Part shown: positions 8,682 to 17,166 of the stretch, in pieces
Position numbering within the stretch: position 1 is the first letter of the stretch
How the letters are laid out: each line of letters begins with the position of its first letter
Source of the DNA: Bacteroidales bacterium
GTDB taxonomy: Bacteria; Bacteroidota; Bacteroidia; Bacteroidales; UBA12077
DNA: 50,826 nt
Assembly (NCBI GenBank): GCA_030637515.1
Contig: DAOWGM010000175.1
Location: forward strand, 1-50,826
Reading direction: 5' to 3'
Made by a program: the position numbers and the translations under genes
The notes under the pieces: model-generated
Told to the model about the DNA's origin: nothing
Seen by the model: only the letters and a program-made list of their open reading frames with translations
Database searches by the model: none

Positions 8682-10238
8682 TTATACATTATTACTAATT
8701 TTCTTAAGTGCTTTTTCTCTTATTATTTCTTGAATATTTCTATTTTCAATTTTACTCTCTAACCAGGAAATAATATCAAAATATATAAACGGACGACGTT
8801 CGTAAAATTTATCATTTAAAGGAATGAGCTGTTCGCGTAAATCCTTAAATGCATCAATAAGCTCATCTCTGGTAATTGAACTTAGTTTACGAAGAAATTT
8901 CATAATTATTTTCTGAAAATGATGTAAATCGTTCTTCTTAATAAGAAAACGATATGTAGATCGAATGTAGTAATCCACTAAATCAATATTCCCAAGCTCA
9001 TAATGACTAATAAGATTTAAAATTCGTGCAAAACTGTGGATGTCTGATCTGAGATCAACATCTTTCATATTAATAATCTTATTCAACCAGTGCACAACAT
9101 TCTGATAATCATTATTTCCAAAGTACATGCAAGCAAATTTGTAATAGAAAATAATTATGTAATGTGTATCGAGTAAGTGTTCGAAATTTTCAAGACTTTC
9201 TGCAATTTCGGGGATAATTTCTGATCCTTTTTTAAATTCGCCTTGCATAAAATATTTATTTATTTTATGTGTCGAAGAATATTTAAAAAGTAATAAGCTT
9301 ACATTTTCAGTTAGTTTTAAATCAGGGATTTTAGTTATTGAATCGAGTTTCTGAACTGTATTTTTGAATTCCTCAAACTTGTGAAGTTTCGATTGAGAAA
9401 CAAGCAAATTGTTAATAGATCGAATATATATTTCAATTTTTGGCAGAATTAAAGCTTTATTCTCATCAAAAAGATTCACCCATTTTTTAGCATATTCATA
9501 ACCCCGCTCAAAATCCTGAATGAAAAAATAATATCCTACAAATGAATTATATAAATACATTTTTTCATCGAAAGAAAGTTGTTCTTCTTGAAATACCGGT
9601 AGTGTTGAATAAAGAAAACTATTTACTAACTCAAAATCCTTGTGATTCCGTAAAAAACCAATTTTAAGGTAAAATGAATAAAGTTTAATTGTAAGATTCG
9701 AGAAAGTATTTATGTTCTTTATTTTTTCATTAATCTGATCCGATGCTTTAATAAGTAAACTCACTTTATCTTCAATATTAGTTCTGATAAATTTAGTAAC
9801 CAATCGCTTTTCGAACTCTGTTATTTCTACAAGTAGTACATTCTTATCATACTTCTCAGCCATATTTTTTGCTTTGTCAAGCATTTTAATACACTGGTCG
9901 TAAAGGCATTTGTTATATAATATGGTTGAGTAGTCTAATAATTCACGAATTCGTAAATCAATGTCTTCATCAGAATTTAAATTTCGCAGGTTTTGAAGAA
10001 TATGCTTATATAAATGAGCTTTTAAATTAGATAATTGCTGACTCTTTATTGAAGTATCCTTTTGAAGTATTTTTGATTCGTCATATACTTTTTGCTTATC
10101 GATTAAATCAAAAAGCTTTAAGTATTTGGTATCTTCTCCTGCTGTTTGCTTGTTAACGTGTAGTTTAAAATATCTTTTCTCAGCCTTAGTAAGCGATTTT
10201 ATTAACTGAAATAAGGGATCTGTATTTTTGTTGGGCAT
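8682..10238 (-). CDS. Conserved Bacteroidota helical-repeat protein of unknown function
   Basis: 518 aa with no signal peptide or membrane span, so cytoplasmic. The N-terminus (DPLFQLIKSLTKAEKRYFKL) resembles a recurring Bacteroidota family of about 500 aa. The rest reads as consecutive amphipathic helix pairs of the TPR type, with no catalytic motif. A scaffold or protein-interaction role is inferred from the fold only. It stands alone and diverges from the gene at 10444. Confidence 0.7.
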   Translation of the reverse strand: MPNKNTDPLFQLIKSLTKAEKRYFKLHVNKQTAGEDTKYLKLFDLIDKQKVYDESKILQKDTSIKSQQLSNLKAHLYKHILQNLRNLNSDEDIDLRIRELLDYSTILYNKCLYDQCIKMLDKAKNMAEKYDKNVLLVEITEFEKRLVTKFIRTNIEDKVSLLIKASDQINEKIKNINTFSNLTIKLYSFYLKIGFLRNHKDFELVNSFLYSTLPVFQEEQLSFDEKMYLYNSFVGYYFFIQDFERGYEYAKKWVNLFDENKALILPKIEIYIRSINNLLVSQSKLHKFEEFKNTVQKLDSITKIPDLKLTENVSLLLFKYSSTHKINKYFMQGEFKKGSEIIPEIAESLENFEHLLDTHYIIIFYYKFACMYFGNNDYQNVVHWLNKIINMKDVDLRSDIHSFARILNLISHYELGNIDLVDYYIRSTYRFLIKKNDLHHFQKIIMKFLRKLSSITRDELIDAFKDLREQLIPLNDKFYERRPFIYFDIISWLESKIENRNIQEIIREKALKKISNNV

Positions 10239-10351
10239 TGTAATTCTTTTTTAATTTAAATATGTTTTAAGATATTTAGATTCAGAAAACTAACTTGTTT
10301 TTATTATTAAAGTTTCGTTAATAGGCATCGTAATTCGCAAAATAGTTTGTT

Positions 10352-10381
10352 TTTGTACTAAGAATACAAAAAATACTTTTG
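10352..10381 (+). promoter_or_regulatory. Putative promoter deciding the start of the next gene
   Basis: TTTG (10352-10355), an 18-base spacer, then TACTTTTG (10374-10381) is a good Bacteroidota promoter match. Transcription would start near 10388, which excludes the GTG start at 10387 and supports the ATG at 10444. Confidence 0.55.
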
Positions 10382-10443
10382 GTTGGGTGTTTATGACTAT
10401 AAACAAATGTAAAGAAAAAATTGAAAACACAAATTTTATAATT

Positions 10444-10965
10444 ATGAGTTTCTTAAAAACTTCAACTTTAACCTCAGGTGTGCATGCAATTGCTAAGGAT
10501 GTAAAGAAAAGCGATCAGGAATGTCTGGATATTAAAATTGTAAGGGAAGGTTCAGATAGTAAAGAGAATATTTTGGTGGTTGATGTTGAAAGTGAGAAGG
10601 TAACCAATTATGATGAATTGGTTAAGTCAATTGATGATATGGGATTCGGAGTTGTTATATCTGATGTGTTTACAAAGATTTTTTCAGCAAAAGCATTAAG
10701 TTATGGCATATTAACTATTGAAGTTTCAAGAAGTTTTCTTGAAAAGATAATGAATGCAAGTAAAGAATCAGCTATTAAGTTATTTATTGATTTTAAAGGT
10801 CAAGAAGTAATGATAATTGATTCTGGCGAGAAAGAGTATTTTGAAATGAGTGATTACGATAAGGAAAGTTTTGATATAGGAAAGGATGATGTTGAAAATC
10901 TGCACGATGTATGGGATGGAATTGGAAGCTCATACGAAGAAGTAGTCGATTATATAGGAGATTAA
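10444..10965 (+). CDS. Acidic cytoplasmic protein of unknown function
   Basis: 173 aa from the ATG at 10444 (MSFLKTSTLTSGVHAIAKDV). The open frame begins earlier at a GTG (10387), but that lies on the inferred transcription start. The protein has no signal peptide or membrane segment and is strongly acidic in its last 60 residues (EMSDYDKESFDIGKDDVENL). I recognise no domain. Alternating short strands and helices around LVVDVESEKVTNYDELVKSI suggest a compact alpha/beta fold. It is monocistronic and followed by a hairpin terminator. Confidence 0.7.
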   Translation: MSFLKTSTLTSGVHAIAKDVKKSDQECLDIKIVREGSDSKENILVVDVESEKVTNYDELVKSIDDMGFGVVISDVFTKIFSAKALSYGILTIEVSRSFLEKIMNASKESAIKLFIDFKGQEVMIIDSGEKEYFEMSDYDKESFDIGKDDVENLHDVWDGIGSSYEEVVDYIGD

Positions 10966-11010
10966 GTTTATACAATTTTTGATTTTCATTATTGTAGTTT
11001 TGCAATTGAA

Positions 11011-11035
11011 TGGCTGTTTTAGTTTAAAACAGCTA
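11011..11035 (+). terminator. Hairpin terminator
   Basis: GCTGTTTTA (11013-11021) pairs with TAAAACAGC (11025-11033) around a 3-base loop, extended by weaker outer pairs and followed by a T-rich stretch. It lies 46 bases after the stop of the acidic protein gene, and could also serve the convergent transporter gene. Confidence 0.6.
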
Positions 11036-11062
11036 TTCTTATTTTAAGATGAGAATTAATCT

Positions 11063-11926
11063 TTAAAAAAGTGTAATAAATAGTACTCCAAGAATCATAA
11101 TGATTGCTCCAAGTATTCTTTCTTTTAGTCCTTTCTCTTTGAAAATTAGTGATCCAAGTAATACGCTTATAACTGCACTTGTTCTTTTAATAGAAATTAA
11201 ATAAGCAACTAAGGTCATACTAATAGCTATCATATGAAAAGTAATCATTAAGCCATGAAAAATCCCAACTGGAATTAATGATTTCAAATTCTTTGGTATT
11301 TGCTTAATATTCTTTCTTGATTTTAAGAAAATGAAAGGCGTAATTCCAATTGTTATAAAAATATTTACAGCTATCCCATAAAATATGGGCGAAGAGTTTT
11401 GTAAACCTATTTTATCGAAGTTAGAAGTGATACTCCAGATAAAAGCAACTAATAGCATTAATCGGGCTCCTTTATTATTAACTAAAGCTTTAAAAGGAGC
11501 GAGTACCCCTTTCTTTTTCTCCTTAATATTTAAAATATAAGAACCAAAAACAATCAATAATATTCCAATGAGACCAAATAGGGTAGGGAATTCACCAACA
11601 ATTAAAGGTGATGTTATTAAAAGAAAAAGAGGAGTAAAAGTTGCAAGTGGTGATACCAAAGAAAGATCTGTTAATTTAATTGCTTTTAAATAGAATATTG
11701 CGGTTGCAATATTTAATGTTCCGCTAATAAAAATTGCCAACCAAAAACCTTTGGTTATTTCCGGGATTTCAATAAAAAACAGTAATGGAAGTAATAAAGG
11801 TAAGGCGAAAAAATTCAACGCCCAGGCAACTATATATTCATCCATGTTTTTTAACCCAATCTTTCCTGCTACATCGGTTAGTGAGCGAAATACAGCTGTT
11901 AAGATCGCAAAAAAGATCCAGGTCAT
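11063..11926 (-). CDS. DMT-superfamily EamA transporter
   Basis: 287 aa with ten hydrophobic segments arranged as two EamA halves (about 1-135 and 150-287), the classic drug/metabolite transporter layout. The first half opens TWIFFAILTAVFRSLTDVAG. The second half ends with SVLLGSLIFKEKGLKERILG, the usual penultimate loop of the fold. The family exports or imports small metabolites and amino acids by secondary transport; the substrate cannot be read from the sequence. It is followed on the same strand by no close partner. Confidence 0.85.
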   Translation of the reverse strand: MTWIFFAILTAVFRSLTDVAGKIGLKNMDEYIVAWALNFFALPLLLPLLFFIEIPEITKGFWLAIFISGTLNIATAIFYLKAIKLTDLSLVSPLATFTPLFLLITSPLIVGEFPTLFGLIGILLIVFGSYILNIKEKKKGVLAPFKALVNNKGARLMLLVAFIWSITSNFDKIGLQNSSPIFYGIAVNIFITIGITPFIFLKSRKNIKQIPKNLKSLIPVGIFHGLMITFHMIAISMTLVAYLISIKRTSAVISVLLGSLIFKEKGLKERILGAIIMILGVLFITLF

Positions 11927-11965
11927 AAGGAGTAATATTTATTATGTGGGTTTAAAAAAAGGAAA

Positions 11966-12592
11966 TTAAAATGTCCATATCAAGGATATCTGTGGTGTTT
12001 GTGATATATGGTCGAGTTTTACATTCATATTAAACGATACATCATCCAGGTTCAGCTTGTTTCCTAAAACGTAATTGTATCTTTCAAGGGAATCAAAAAG
12101 ATATCCTTTTGCAAAAACATGGTATGTTAAAGTTCCAGTACAAAACACAATTATAGCAGCAGTAAGGTATCCTGTTTCTTCTTCTAAGAGGATGCTCTCA
12201 TCAATATTTTCATCACCTGTTGAAACAACGCCTGGCTCTGTAGCAAAATGCTTATAAGCTAATAAAGGAGCAATCGCTCCCATTTGTGCAATACCAAAAA
12301 TACGTGTTAATTTGTAGTTGGTAAGATTTCGTCTGGCAATTGAATCATTTTGCACATACGGTTTTAAATTCTTTCCGAACATCCCAACTCTCATATATGA
12401 AGAGCCTTGATCCGGAGAAAATTTTCTTTGTACAAAGAAAAATGGAGTTGCTGTCATCCAAACCGTTTTGCTTTTAAGGTAGATATCTGGCATCTCAGTT
12501 CTTTTTGTAAATGTCAATCCCGGAATTTGAGATAAAGAAATCTCTGAGAAGATGCATATAAAGAAACAAAGTATAACTAATCTTTTTAACAT
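11966..12592 (-). CDS. Exported hypothetical protein
   Basis: 208 aa with a signal peptide (about 1-22, ending SLSQ), then a mature region with two hydrophobic stretches (about 98-113 and 140-160) and a beta-like C-terminus ending in aromatic residues (QISLIWTF). The terminal Phe is compatible with an outer-membrane protein, but no barrel is convincing. I recognise no family. It lies 39 bases upstream of the transporter gene on the same strand and may be co-transcribed with it. Confidence 0.6.
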   Translation of the reverse strand: MLKRLVILCFFICIFSEISLSQIPGLTFTKRTEMPDIYLKSKTVWMTATPFFFVQRKFSPDQGSSYMRVGMFGKNLKPYVQNDSIARRNLTNYKLTRIFGIAQMGAIAPLLAYKHFATEPGVVSTGDENIDESILLEEETGYLTAAIIVFCTGTLTYHVFAKGYLFDSLERYNYVLGNKLNLDDVSFNMNVKLDHISQTPQISLIWTF

Positions 12593-12766
12593 AACTACTG
12601 CATATAGTATATCTTATTGAAGCTAAATTTATGAAAAAGCTTTTAGAAACAGAAAACTTTTAGTATTTTTTTAAGAATAATTGAATGTACTGTTTTATAA
12701 CACAGTTTGTTTTTACTTTATTTTTTTAACTTCACACGTTTTTAAATTTCTAAATAGAAAAATGAT

Positions 12767-14044
12767 ATGAGAAAAATTTTTATTGCATTCTTTTTTGTGT
12801 TTTGTTTTCAAATAATACATGCTCAGGTAAACTTTGAACCAGGATTTGTAATTAATAATGAAGGCGATACAATAAAGGGATTAGTTGATTCAAGAGGGTA
12901 TATAAAAAATTCTAAGGTCTGTAATTTTAAAGATTTAAGTGAAGAAAATTCGTTTGAATATAAACCTGGAGAGATTGAAGCGTTTGGATTTACCAATGGT
13001 AAATATTACGTGTCCCGAGAAATTGTTTTAGATGAAGATACCAGCATGGTATTTTTAGAGTATTTGATCGATGGTATTATGGACATTTATTACCTAAGAA
13101 ACTTGGAAAATGATTATTATTTTGCTCAAAAGGATGACAGACTGGTTTTATTAGATAATACTACCAAAATTATTGGCGAAACAGGAAAACAGTATTATAA
13201 AAAATCTAATAAATATATTGGTATATTAAAGTATTATACCAGTGATTATCCTGAATTAAGTAAGAAAGTTAATAAGACCAAATTAACCCACTCTTCTTTA
13301 ATAAATATTGCAAGCGATTACCACGGATATGTCTGTGAGGGAGAAGATTGTATCATTTATGAAAAAGAGCTTCCAAAGTTCAAATTTATTGTTAGTCCTA
13401 TTGTTGGTTTTGATTTTAATAAAGTTCAAATTAATAATAAAGAAGTTTATGAGTATTATTACTCGCATCCAGATAAAAGACCTGAAAATATTATTGTGTC
13501 AAGTGGAGAAGAGACGATTATAAAATCTAATTTAAATTACTCAATAGGAGTAAATTTATCAACAAATCTTTATTTCACAAGTGAAAATTTATTTTTTGAT
13601 TTACAAATACGGTATGGTAACTATAATTATAGGGAATATACAGAGAATGATGAAGAAGTAATTCTGATTTATTCAAATGGAGGTAACTTAATGAATAATG
13701 GAACTTTTAAGTATGTCTTTCCATACAAAATAAAACCTTATATAGGGGTGGGTGTTTCATATTATTTTACGGTTAACAAAAGTGGAATAAATAAATTTAC
13801 TGGAGATTTACTTGGAACAGAAGATGATGGTTTAACAAGAGTTTTATCTAACCTTGAGGAAATAGATATTCTTAAAAGCCATTATATTGGATATACGATT
13901 GGCGCAGGAGTTGAAATTCCGTTCATGAAAGAATATGCAATAGTTCCTTCTATTCAATATAACTATTTGTGGGATAGTTTTAATGTTAATCAATTTAATT
14001 TGTCAACACTAAGCTTTGTTCTGGGGATTCAGCTAAATAAATAA
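12767..14044 (+). CDS. Exported outer-membrane-type protein, family shared with 14777-15742
   Basis: 425 aa with a signal peptide (about 1-19, ending IHAQ). The N-terminal 120 residues form a module seen again in the gene at 14777: a GDTIKGLVDSRGYIKNSKVC segment, then FEYKPGEIEAFGFTNGKYYV, a strand reading FLEYLIDGIMDIYYLRN, and a lysine/tyrosine-rich turn. The C-terminal half (about 205-425) is rich in alternating aromatic/polar strands (YSIGVNLSTNLYFTSENLFF, KPYIGVGVSYYF, IGYTIGAGVEIPF), like an outer-membrane beta-barrel. The function is unknown; 10 bases downstream lies an IPT/TIG lipoprotein gene, so the two probably form a surface pair. Confidence 0.7.
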   Translation: MRKIFIAFFFVFCFQIIHAQVNFEPGFVINNEGDTIKGLVDSRGYIKNSKVCNFKDLSEENSFEYKPGEIEAFGFTNGKYYVSREIVLDEDTSMVFLEYLIDGIMDIYYLRNLENDYYFAQKDDRLVLLDNTTKIIGETGKQYYKKSNKYIGILKYYTSDYPELSKKVNKTKLTHSSLINIASDYHGYVCEGEDCIIYEKELPKFKFIVSPIVGFDFNKVQINNKEVYEYYYSHPDKRPENIIVSSGEETIIKSNLNYSIGVNLSTNLYFTSENLFFDLQIRYGNYNYREYTENDEEVILIYSNGGNLMNNGTFKYVFPYKIKPYIGVGVSYYFTVNKSGINKFTGDLLGTEDDGLTRVLSNLEEIDILKSHYIGYTIGAGVEIPFMKEYAIVPSIQYNYLWDSFNVNQFNLSTLSFVLGIQLNK

Positions 14045-14054
14045 AATTAGAATT

Positions 14055-14714
14055 ATGAAAAGAAAATATATAAATACTTTATTAATAGTAAGTGTTGGGC
14101 TAATAATCTTAAGTTCTTGTAAAGATGAGTTCGAAGATGTTTCTGTTCCTTATGTAAAAACTATTTCTGCATCAGCTTATAATGATACTTCTGCGCAATT
14201 TACTGGCGAAATAGTTGTTTTAGGAAGCGGAATAGTCGAATATGGGTTTGTGTGGAGACATTTTAGTTCAATTGATGCAACACATAGCTATAGCTTAAGT
14301 GACTGGGGAGATAAACCAGGTTCATATAGTATTGTAATAAGTGAGGGATTGCGTAAAAATGAGTATATCTTTTACCAGGCGTTTGTAAAAACAGATGATT
14401 ATGTCACTTATGGAGAACTATTAAAATATATACCTAATGAAGGGGTTGTGCCAGAAATTATGGATATTACTCCACAATCTGGTGATATTGAGACTTTATG
14501 GACAATTAGTGGCAAGAATTTTAGCGGATCCTATTCTGTTACAGTTACAGTTGATGGTGAATATATAATGGATAGAGAATTTATTTCAAAGAATTCCATT
14601 ACGTTTAAACTACCTAAAATAGAAAAGTTTACAAACGGCGGAACATTCGAAGTATATTTGAAAAACCCAAATGAAGAATTGAAATCTCCAGTTGATATAA
14701 CTGTAACACTATAA
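14055..14714 (+). CDS. IPT/TIG-domain lipoprotein
   Basis: 219 aa. The lipobox ends at Cys22 (LIILSSCKDEFED), so it is a lipoprotein; the acidic residues after Cys are compatible with surface export in Bacteroidota. A fibronectin-like region (about 32-128) contains SGIVEYGFVWRHFSS, and a single IPT/TIG domain follows (about 133-219: PEIMDITPQSGDIETLWTIS ... VTVDGEYI ... SITFKLPKI). Such proteins bind surface glycans or partner proteins. It is likely co-transcribed with the barrel-like gene 10 bases upstream and ends in a strong bidirectional terminator. Confidence 0.8.
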   Translation: MKRKYINTLLIVSVGLIILSSCKDEFEDVSVPYVKTISASAYNDTSAQFTGEIVVLGSGIVEYGFVWRHFSSIDATHSYSLSDWGDKPGSYSIVISEGLRKNEYIFYQAFVKTDDYVTYGELLKYIPNEGVVPEIMDITPQSGDIETLWTISGKNFSGSYSVTVTVDGEYIMDREFISKNSITFKLPKIEKFTNGGTFEVYLKNPNEELKSPVDITVTL

Positions 14715-14734
14715 AAGTGTTATTGATAAAATTT

Positions 14735-14770
14735 AAAGGGTTCGTTTTATATTAAATGAACCCTTTTTTT
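14735..14770. terminator. Bidirectional terminator
   Basis: AAAGGGTTC (14735-14743) pairs with GAACCCTTT (14758-14766), followed by a T-run. It sits between two convergent genes and serves both. Confidence 0.85.
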
Positions 14771-14776
14771 ATCAAA

Positions 14777-15742
14777 TTAAAATATAAAATATCCTAAGCG
14801 AAAAACATGTTCTGCATATTTTAATTCGCTTTCAGCAGATCTGTTTTGTTGATATTCAAGGATTATTTTTTTGATTCTTACACCTAAGCCAAAATTGATT
14901 CCAATAGTATTCTTCTTTAAGAGTTCTTCGGTAATTAGCGATGTATTATAAATAAGAGAATTTTCTTTAAAACTTCTATAATTATAAAATCCTCCTAAAC
15001 TTAAAAGAATGCTGGTGTTCTTACTTTGTTTATTATACCCAAGTATAAATGGAATAGTTAAAGAAGAAAACTCTGTTGTTAAAATACAGGGATCAGAAAA
15101 TCCAGAAATAGAATAACTATGCTTTGAATATCCTAAGCCAGATTTAAGTTCAAATTTTTCGCCAGTTGGAACCGAAAGTAAAATGCTTGCCCCTAATCCT
15201 GTATTTGTCAATGACGTACTGCTTAATGCAGATCTAACATGACTAAGGTCTTTTAAATTGCCAATATTTAGATCGATCCCAATTCCAACATTGATAGATT
15301 TTAATAATGCTGAATTTCTTTTCTTACTATTTTCTTTAAAGGCTTGCTCGTATTCAGATTGGTCTATCCTAATTATGGTTTTGGCTTGTTCAATAAAGTA
15401 TTCTTTAAATCCTTTCTCTTTATAATAATAATATTTGCCACCATTTAATAATATTCGTTTAATGAAAACGATTTTTGTATTTCCGTTAAAATCTATTTGA
15501 TGTGATTTGTAAACTTCTTCACCATTTAATAATCCAAATTCCTTGATTTCATTGGCTAAGTATTCTTTAACCTTTGTGTTTTTTGCTTTTTTAAAAACAC
15601 ATGATTGCATATTCCCAGATTCATTTTTAAGATAAATATAACCCTGAATATATTTGTCTTTGGTTATAATATAACCTCTGTCTTGGGCATTTAACGTTAA
15701 AGTAAAGAATGCTAAAAATAATAGGTAATAAGCTTTTCTCAT
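14777..15742 (-). CDS. Exported barrel-like protein, paralogue of 12767-14044
   Basis: 321 aa with a signal peptide (about 1-19, ending LNAQ). The N-terminal module matches that of the gene at 12767 in order and spacing: RGYIITKDKYIQGYIYLKNE, YLANEIKEFGLLNGEEVYKS, a strand around FIKRILLNGGKYYYYKEKG, then a lysine-rich segment. The C-terminal part (about 150-321) has barrel-like strands and ends in RLGYFIF, with the terminal Phe typical of outer-membrane barrels. The function is unknown. It converges on the IPT/TIG lipoprotein gene, so the two paralogues flank that lipoprotein. Confidence 0.68.
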   Translation of the reverse strand: MRKAYYLLFLAFFTLTLNAQDRGYIITKDKYIQGYIYLKNESGNMQSCVFKKAKNTKVKEYLANEIKEFGLLNGEEVYKSHQIDFNGNTKIVFIKRILLNGGKYYYYKEKGFKEYFIEQAKTIIRIDQSEYEQAFKENSKKRNSALLKSINVGIGIDLNIGNLKDLSHVRSALSSTSLTNTGLGASILLSVPTGEKFELKSGLGYSKHSYSISGFSDPCILTTEFSSLTIPFILGYNKQSKNTSILLSLGGFYNYRSFKENSLIYNTSLITEELLKKNTIGINFGLGVRIKKIILEYQQNRSAESELKYAEHVFRLGYFIF

Positions 15743-15833
15743 TTTTTCTTTATTTTTTGAAAAGCAATTATAGCAAGAATATTTTCAAATTAGAACTTTA
15801 TCATATGAAGTTTTTGTGTTGTTTGACACTCTT

Positions 15834-17069
15834 TTACAAGTTCAGTAAAACTTCATCAGCACTTTTTTCGCTTAAAAGCATTTTATAAGGTGATTCTAGT
15901 AGTTCTTTTACTTTAACAAGAAAACCAACGGAATCTTTTCCATCAATAGTTCTGTGATCATAAGATAAAGCAATATACATCATTGGTCGAATTTCTACTT
16001 TGCCATTAACAGCAATTGGTCGTTCTTGAATATTATGCATCCCAAGAATTCCCGATTGAGGAGGATTTAGGATCGGAGTGGAAAGCATTGATCCAAAAAC
16101 ACCTCCATTAGTAATTGTAAAAGTCCCTCCTGATAAATCATCAATTGAAATTATTCCTGCACGACCTTTATCTGCAAGTCTTTTTATTTCGATTTCCAGC
16201 TCAGCTAAGTTCATAGTTTCAGCATTTCTAACTACTGGAACCATTAATCCTTTGGGTGTTTGCACTGCAATCCCTATATCTGAATAATCAGGAAAGATAA
16301 CTTCATCACCATCAATTTGTGAATTAACCGTAGGAAATGATTTTAATGCAATAGTTACTGCTTTTGTGAAAAACGACATAAAGCCTAGCTTAGTACCATG
16401 CTTTTCAGTAAATTGTTTTTGGAATTTCTTACGTAAGGCAATTACTTCTGTCATATCAACTTCGTTGAAAGTAGTAAGCATTGCAGTTTCATTTTTTACA
16501 GAAACCAAACGTTCACTTAGTTTTTTACGCAGTTGTGATATTTTTTTACGTTCAACATCTCTCGATCCTTCAAGTTTTTGTGTTTGAAATCCAACTGTAC
16601 CTGTCTTTTGCGAAATAACTCTTTCTACTTCATTCTTGCCTATTCGTTTTAAGCCAGAAATAACATCATCAACATTTATACTATTTTCCTGCATTAACTT
16701 TTGTGCTACAGGTGATATTTTTACTTTATTGTATTCAGTGTTTTTAACAGTACTTTTATCTAATTCAATTAGTTTTGACTTAGACTCTTGTTCTTTCGAT
16801 TCTGTTTCTTTTATAACTTCCGATACAGATGGTTTTACGCTTGTATCAATTTTACAAGCAATAGATCCAACTTTTATTGTTTCGCCGGCTGGAGCTAAAA
16901 TCTCAATTTTACCATTCTCAGAAGCCATTAATGGTAGGGTTGCTTTGTCTGATTCTATCTCTGCAATTTCCTGATCTTTTTCTACATAATCGCCATTTTC
17001 CACAAGCCAGTTAGATATTTCAACTTCTGTGATGGATTCTCCGGGACTTGGTATCTTAATCTCTATCAT
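15834..17069 (-). CDS. odhB: Dihydrolipoyllysine-residue succinyltransferase, E2 of 2-oxoglutarate dehydrogenase
   Basis: E2 core of the 2-oxoglutarate dehydrogenase complex, moving succinyl from E1 to CoA in the TCA cycle. An N-terminal lipoyl domain (about 1-75) has the lipoylated Lys in [10 protein letters not shown], near residue 43. A charged linker leads to the peripheral subunit-binding domain (about 113-155, [20 protein letters not shown]). The catalytic domain (about 175-411) carries [13 protein letters not shown] with the active-site His, and [20 protein letters not shown]. The length of 411 aa is typical. It follows sucA by 94 AT-rich bases on the same strand, so E1 and E2 are probably one transcript. 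No E3 (lpd) gene is in the window. Confidence 0.95.
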   Translation of the reverse strand: MIEIKIPSPGESITEVEISNWLVENGDYVEKDQEIAEIESDKATLPLMASENGKIEILAPAGETIKVGSIACKIDTSVKPSVSEVIKETESKEQESKSKLIELDKSTVKNTEYNKVKISPVAQKLMQENSINVDDVISGLKRIGKNEVERVISQKTGTVGFQTQKLEGSRDVERKKISQLRKKLSERLVSVKNETAMLTTFNEVDMTEVIALRKKFQKQFTEKHGTKLGFMSFFTKAVTIALKSFPTVNSQIDGDEVIFPDYSDIGIAVQTPKGLMVPVVRNAETMNLAELEIEIKRLADKGRAGIISIDDLSGGTFTITNGGVFGSMLSTPILNPPQSGILGMHNIQERPIAVNGKVEIRPMMYIALSYDHRTIDGKDSVGFLVKVKELLESPYKMLLSEKSADEVLLNL

Positions 17070-17112
17070 TGTATCTAAGCTTCTTTTATGTTATGATTCT
17101 TTTTTTAATTTA

Positions 17113-17166
17113 TATTTCAAATTTCATATTTCAAATTTGAAACCTGCGATTTGTAATTTGAAATTA
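17113..17166. repeat. AT-rich 14-base direct repeat in the sucA-odhB gap
   Basis: TATTTCAAATTT occurs at 17113 and again 14 bases later (17127). The second copy makes the palindrome ATTTCAAATTTGAAA, and an AATTTGAAATT copy follows at 17156. It may be an mRNA structure or neutral simple sequence; no terminator T-run is present in the sense direction. Confidence 0.5.

Noticed and set aside
17113..17166. Regulator binding site between sucA and odhB
   Set aside because: The repeats are simple AT-rich sequence inside a probable operon, with no promoter nearby.
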